Positions 60,388 to 64,000 of a stretch of DNA of 64,000 bases are shown in pieces; position 1 is the first letter of the stretch; every line of letters begins with the position of its first letter. The DNA comes from Romanomermis culicivorax. Lineage: Eukaryota; Nematoda; Enoplea; Mermithida; Mermithidae. The DNA lies in NCBI GenBank assembly GCA_963922205.1, contig CAWUHX010000094.1:744001-808000 (forward strand), read 5' to 3'. Position numbers and translations under genes: made by a program. Under the pieces are notes generated by a model. It worked only from the letters and a program-made list of their open reading frames with translations. It did no database searches and had not been told where the DNA came from.

Positions 60388-60980
60388 TGTTATATCTTGG
60401 TCTTGGCGTCGGGGATGATGCGGTGTGATGCAGGATTGGGATTCCAAGGTTGCGGCCTTAATGTACGTGCGTCCCACGCCCACGTTTACCCGATTACTTA
60501 ATTACTAGTACTTAAACCCCGACAATAATTACCCCAACAATTAAAGAAAACCTAGTTTCTTTAATTGTCTCCCTTCTTTCTCACTAACTAAAAATAGGGG
60601 GATTCTCCTACCTATTTATTATTATACAAAATCGTACGAAAACTTACGTGTCCAAAAACGTTACGGGCGAGACGAAAAATAAAATGACAATGATAAATCT
60701 ACTCTCACGCACGGGCGAGCAAAGACGAAAGAGGCGTGGTGGGAGGCGGCTAATGCGTACTAGTGGTGGCCGGCGGGGCACACAACTAGTAGAGAAAAAT
60801 AAAGTACACGTAAAATATACGTAACGAATAATAAAAAGAGAGAGACCAGCGCACGCGTACCGACGTGCGCTACAGTAAGATGGCCACTGGTGGTCCGCGT
60901 TGCTCTCTCCACTTGCCACCTGCGGGCCTATGACGTAATTTGACAAATAATGAAAAATCGGCGGAAAACACACTACAACA
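60388..60980 (-). repeat. 5' LTR of element 2
   Basis: 593-bp LTR with TGTTATATC and ACTACAACA ends on the plus strand; one difference from 46832-47424 (T at 60705). Confidence 0.95.
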
Positions 60981-61310
60981 AATTTTGTGATTATGACCTT
61001 CTAAAATGCACCAAAATGCATCTTTTCTGTATCCGATATGATCAAACACATGACTCAAAAAATTCTGACAAGCCATTTTGGCTTGTTGGACTAAAATTCT
61101 ACAAGCCATTTTGTCAGTCCAACAAGCCATGGCTTGTAAAATGCTAAAAAAACAATGAATCAAATACTCACATTGAAGAATGTAATGACACATCAAATAT
61201 TTACTATAATATGAAAAGTAACAAATAGAAATTTAATGTTTAGATCACTATGAGACTGACTTAAATTTAAAATGTATAGCAACCACAAAATGCATGTGTA
61301 AAAATATAAC

Positions 61311-61530
61311 GGACCCGGACCCGAAATAGGACTCGAAATTACCCGACCATTTTGCTGGACCCGGACCCGGACCCGGACCCGGACCCGATATTCTCAAAAT
61401 TTTGGACCCGGACCCGGACCCGGACCCGATATTCTCAAAATTTTAGACCCGGACCCGGACCCGATATTCTTAAAATTTTGGACCCGGACCCGGACCCGAT
61501 TTTCGTAAAATTTTGGACCCGATACATCTC
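61311..61530. mobile_element. GACCCG-array element E, copy at right
   Basis: Four to five units of GGACCCGGACCCGATATTCTCAAAATTTT and a right end ACCCGATACATCTCT matching the inverse of the left end seen at 26999 and 45483. The left end is shortened (starts within GGACCCGGACCCGAAATAGG). Confidence 0.55.
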
Positions 61531-62075
61531 TTATCTGCATAAGTGATCAAGTGCTGCATGGATCACCAAGGCCATCATTTTTTACTCGTCATCACACATG
61601 TTGCAGCATCGAGGTCTCGGGATTTATTATGGAAAAATGACATAAATTAGTAACCATCAAACTCATTTGCATAAAGCTTCTACTGTAATACTTTTAAATC
61701 AAAAATTGTTAAAGATTAGTTGAATATACCGACAGGTTTCCAGACTTATGATAACAATGACGTACCAGGAGGAAATTCCAAAAATGTAAAGTAATTTATC
61801 TTTACAAGCAGGATTTTTTCATTTTTCTCGACAGGCACATTGGCTCCTTGGGTCAAAATTCTACAGGCCAATCCAAATTTCAACAAGCCCAAAATGAAAA
61901 ATTTGCAAACGAATGTGGTAATAGAAAAACAATGTTTTTTCAACAAACTTATTCAGAAACACTCTCTAAAATCACAGTAGAAGCCCGCATAATAGATCAA
62001 TCATTTTGAATACATTCTCAATCACACGCAGAATAAGGCTCACATATTGGATCAGTCATTATTCAAATCAATCGT
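61531..62075. other. Repeat-rich non-coding stretch
   Basis: About 61796-61900 holds another piece with a GGCACATTGGCT/ACAGGCCAAT/CAAGCCC word pattern. No gene. Confidence 0.35.
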
Positions 62076-63083
62076 CAGGGTTTTTTTGCCCAAGCCAGGT
62101 TGCAATGTGTAACTTGTGGAAAAAATTTGGTTGCACAGATAAATTTTTAGTTGCTCACTCTAAAATTGATAAATTCGCTCAGTTTCATCAGAAAAATGAT
62201 TAAAAAGTTACTTCCCCTGTACTTCATTCACTTCGCGTCAGTTGCTGACTTTCAAAGCAGAATTTCCTGAGTTTCGGAGGAAAAATCAAAAGGCTGGTCA
62301 AAGTAAATTGCTCGACGCCTAGCGCCGAAAAATTTTGATTTCCAGGCCTCTAAAACGTCGAAAATTCATTTTTTGATCACATTTTTCCATATGGTTGGCG
62401 AAAAAAGTCAAACATTTTTCCTCCATTTTCGATCTAATATATCTGAAGCCAGTAATTCACCAATTATAATTATTTATCAAAAGAGATTGTTTTCAAATTA
62501 CCTAAATCATAAAAACACGATAGGTATTTTACTTCGGACTTGAATATCGGTAACTAATTTAGGGGCCTAGCACCAGAAGAAAATTTTGGATTTTGATATT
62601 CTATAGCGTTGGAAAATAAATAGTTTTGATATGTATAACCTGCACGAAAGGTCTTGACGTTTTAATCGTTTTCGAAATGCTAAAAGTGATGTTCACGAAT
62701 GCTTTAAAATTCTAAAGGACCGCAAAACGATTTTGTGAAAATAATCTAGAAAAGCCCTGATTTTTGTCAAATACATGGGAAAACAATACAAGGTCAAACA
62801 TTCATCCATAACATGCTGATGTTTAAAAGCTATAAGCATAAGCTAGGCCGACATTTTCTAACCGCACAAGAAGAATGATACCAAGAATCATAAATCATTT
62901 GAAATCCAGCGCTTTGCGCTGGAAAATTTTCGGTATTTTTTAAAACGCATAAAAATGCATCTCCGGGCAGGAAACTTTTTAACCTAATCAAAAGGGTCGT
63001 TAGGCTCCAATTTTTCAAGCCAATTCGGCTTGTGCCGCTAGATTTTTAGGAGTCATAACTCCTAATTGGCCTAAAAGACCATA
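62076..63083. mobile_element. hAT-like element, reversed relative of the one inside D
   Basis: The left end is CAGGGTTTTTTTGCC. The body at 62330-62960 is the reverse of 42890-43720 (shared CGCCGAAAAATTTTGATT..GGCCTCTAAAACGTCG and GCTTATAGCTTTTAAACATC). The right end, near 63083, carries AGGAGT words and a degenerate TTTTAGGCC terminus. No target duplication found; non-coding. Confidence 0.5.
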
Positions 63084-63419
63084 CTTTAAAGTCTATGTTA
63101 TTTGGAAACGTTTCATGGAAAACATAATTATAGAACCGAAATTATGTCAAACGAACCGTCGACAGATGATTCTGCGGCGAAAAAGTGATTAATGAGTGGA
63201 ATTGGTTTGGATTGATTCCGCCGATCAACGACCAATTAAGATCTGTGTCGTACTGAATCTATCGATCAAGCGCAATTCTTGCTCGACTCTGCATCAACGA
63301 AGAATACCAAGCGATCGGATAAAGCCGGACGAGCAGTTTCTGTTTTTGGCGGCAGCGGCGATCGAAGATGGCAGAGTTCAATTTGATACAAATCGACGAT
63401 GATGTAAGTCGATTGGGAG

Positions 63420-63815
63420 GAAGTGTTATGGGATGGCTAGCCATTGGGCGACCGCCCCCCCCCCCCAGGATTTTCCAATGCAATGGCAAGCCATATGGTA
63501 GTCGTAGGGACCCCCGTACTTTTGATCGGAAAAATACTGAAAAATGTCAATTTTTTGATGAAAAATGTCAATTTTTGAACAACAAGTGGTAAAAATGTGA
63601 AATTTCTTGGCGCTTCGCACCATGAATACATTTTTTCGGTCTGTTTAGAAAAAATACTATTTTTTAAAGTATTTTCCGTACTTTTTTCGTGAAAAAATCA
63701 ATTTTTTCCCTTAAGAGACCCCCCCCCAAATTTTGGGAATTACTGATCCCCGGCCCAAAAAAAGTCGCCCGACCCCAACCCCCAGACCTCGGGGCCACGT
63801 TACATGTATGTGCAA
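63420..63815. repeat. Dispersed repeat F, full copy
   Basis: Starts near GGAAGTGTTATGGGATGGCTAGCC and ends CACGTTACATGTATG. Shares ATATGGTAGTCGTAGGGACCCC, GGAAAAATACTGAAAAATGTC and GCGCTTCGCACCATGAATACA with the other copies. Confidence 0.55.
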
Positions 63816-64000
63816 AATCATCCTAAATTGGTTCTAAAGCGCATTGAAATTAAATGTTCCATCGATAATGTTCGCTCATTGATCGTTTTTCTTCGAAACT
63901 AAACTCTTCAGCAGCTATATTTCCCATTGACTGTTGATTTTCGTAGAATCCGTCAAAAAGTAGTGCATGAAAAACCACTAAAATGAATTGCTTCATACTT
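63816..64000. other. Window end, no feature seen
   Basis: AT-rich sequence without a recognisable gene or repeat. Confidence 0.4.

Larger units (their letters stand above)
46832..60980 (-). mobile_element. Element 2: complete Ty3/gypsy-type LTR retrotransposon with exonuclease gene
   Basis: A 14,149-bp element lies on the minus strand between 593-bp LTRs that differ at one position (47149 C, 60705 T), flanked by the 4-bp duplication AATT (46828-46831 and 60981-60984). Order: 5' LTR (right), primer site, gag-pol (60251-53523), spliced exonuclease gene (53015-47844), purine tract, 3' LTR (left). It sits inside an older hAT-like element whose paralogue at 28298-29338 shows the empty site. It is visibly richer in G+C than its flanks. 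All coding regions are open, which points to recent and perhaps current activity. Same lineage as element 1. Confidence 0.96.
45901..61157. mobile_element. hAT-like non-autonomous element with CAAGCC/GGCTTG words, split by element 2
   Basis: The left part is 45901-46831 and the right part 60981-61157, separated by LTR element 2. Outer ends are CAGGGTTTTTTTTGACC and the reverse of CATTGTTTTTTTAGC, flanked by the 8-bp duplication AATCAAAT (45893-45900 and 61158-61165). Without element 2 it is about 1.1 kb. The words ACAAGCCA and TGGCTTGT recur near both ends (45915-46000 and 61065-61140). Its body is the reverse of that at 28425-28930. Non-coding. Confidence 0.75.

Noticed and set aside
61352..61546. 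DPDPDP-rich open frame (also at 26986 and 27084)
   Set aside because: Translation of the GACCCG arrays of element E; not a protein gene.

Overview
This is about 64 kb of an AT-rich animal genome, most likely a nematode. The evidence is a partial 7TM chemoreceptor that looks most like the nematode Srx class, short (about 50-65 bp) introns, a TTTTCAG site two bases before a start codon that resembles a trans-splice acceptor, a bestrophin gene, and the last exon of a UDP-glucuronosyltransferase. The species cannot be named from the sequence. A run of 100 N at 16782-16881 is an assembly gap.

Layout. 659-1174 holds two exons of the chemoreceptor. 1998-16673 is a complete 14.7-kb Ty3/gypsy-type LTR retrotransposon (element 1, minus strand). 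16.99-23.6 kb holds the glucuronosyltransferase exon among nested non-autonomous DNA transposons. 25231-32676 is a ten-exon bestrophin gene that I could assemble completely (535 residues, all splice phases consistent). 33671-45468 holds remnants of a second bestrophin with two nonsense codons in exon 2. Inside that broken gene lie a DIRS-like fragment and an old gypsy-type element that carries three or four nested insertions. 46832-60980 is a second complete LTR retrotransposon (element 2, 14.1 kb, minus strand). 60981-64000 is repeat-derived.

The main discovery candidate is the pair of LTR retrotransposons. Each has intact 593-614 bp LTRs with TG..CA ends, 4-bp target duplications, one long uninterrupted gag-pol frame (protease, RT, RNase H, D-58-D-35-E integrase), and downstream of pol a second large gene. 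In both elements this second gene has a short first exon, a phase-1 intron at the homologous place, and a long second exon. It encodes a DEDDy-type 3'-5' exonuclease (RNase D/WRN/MUT-7-like fold, all five catalytic residues present at near-identical spacing), followed by about 1250 residues of unrecognised, partly disordered, basic sequence. pol is very similar between the two elements but the exonuclease protein has diverged strongly. This suggests an old accessory gene that evolves fast. The likely themes are processing of nucleic-acid ends, proofreading, or antagonism of host small-RNA silencing; none is proven here.

A second theme is a group of hAT-like non-autonomous elements with CAGGG(T)n ends and 8-bp target duplications. 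Two copies share the same internal body but carry different palindromic subterminal 'words', as if the words had been swapped. Other elements at 16.9-22.7 kb also end in arrays of repeated 12-16 nt words, inverted at the opposite end.
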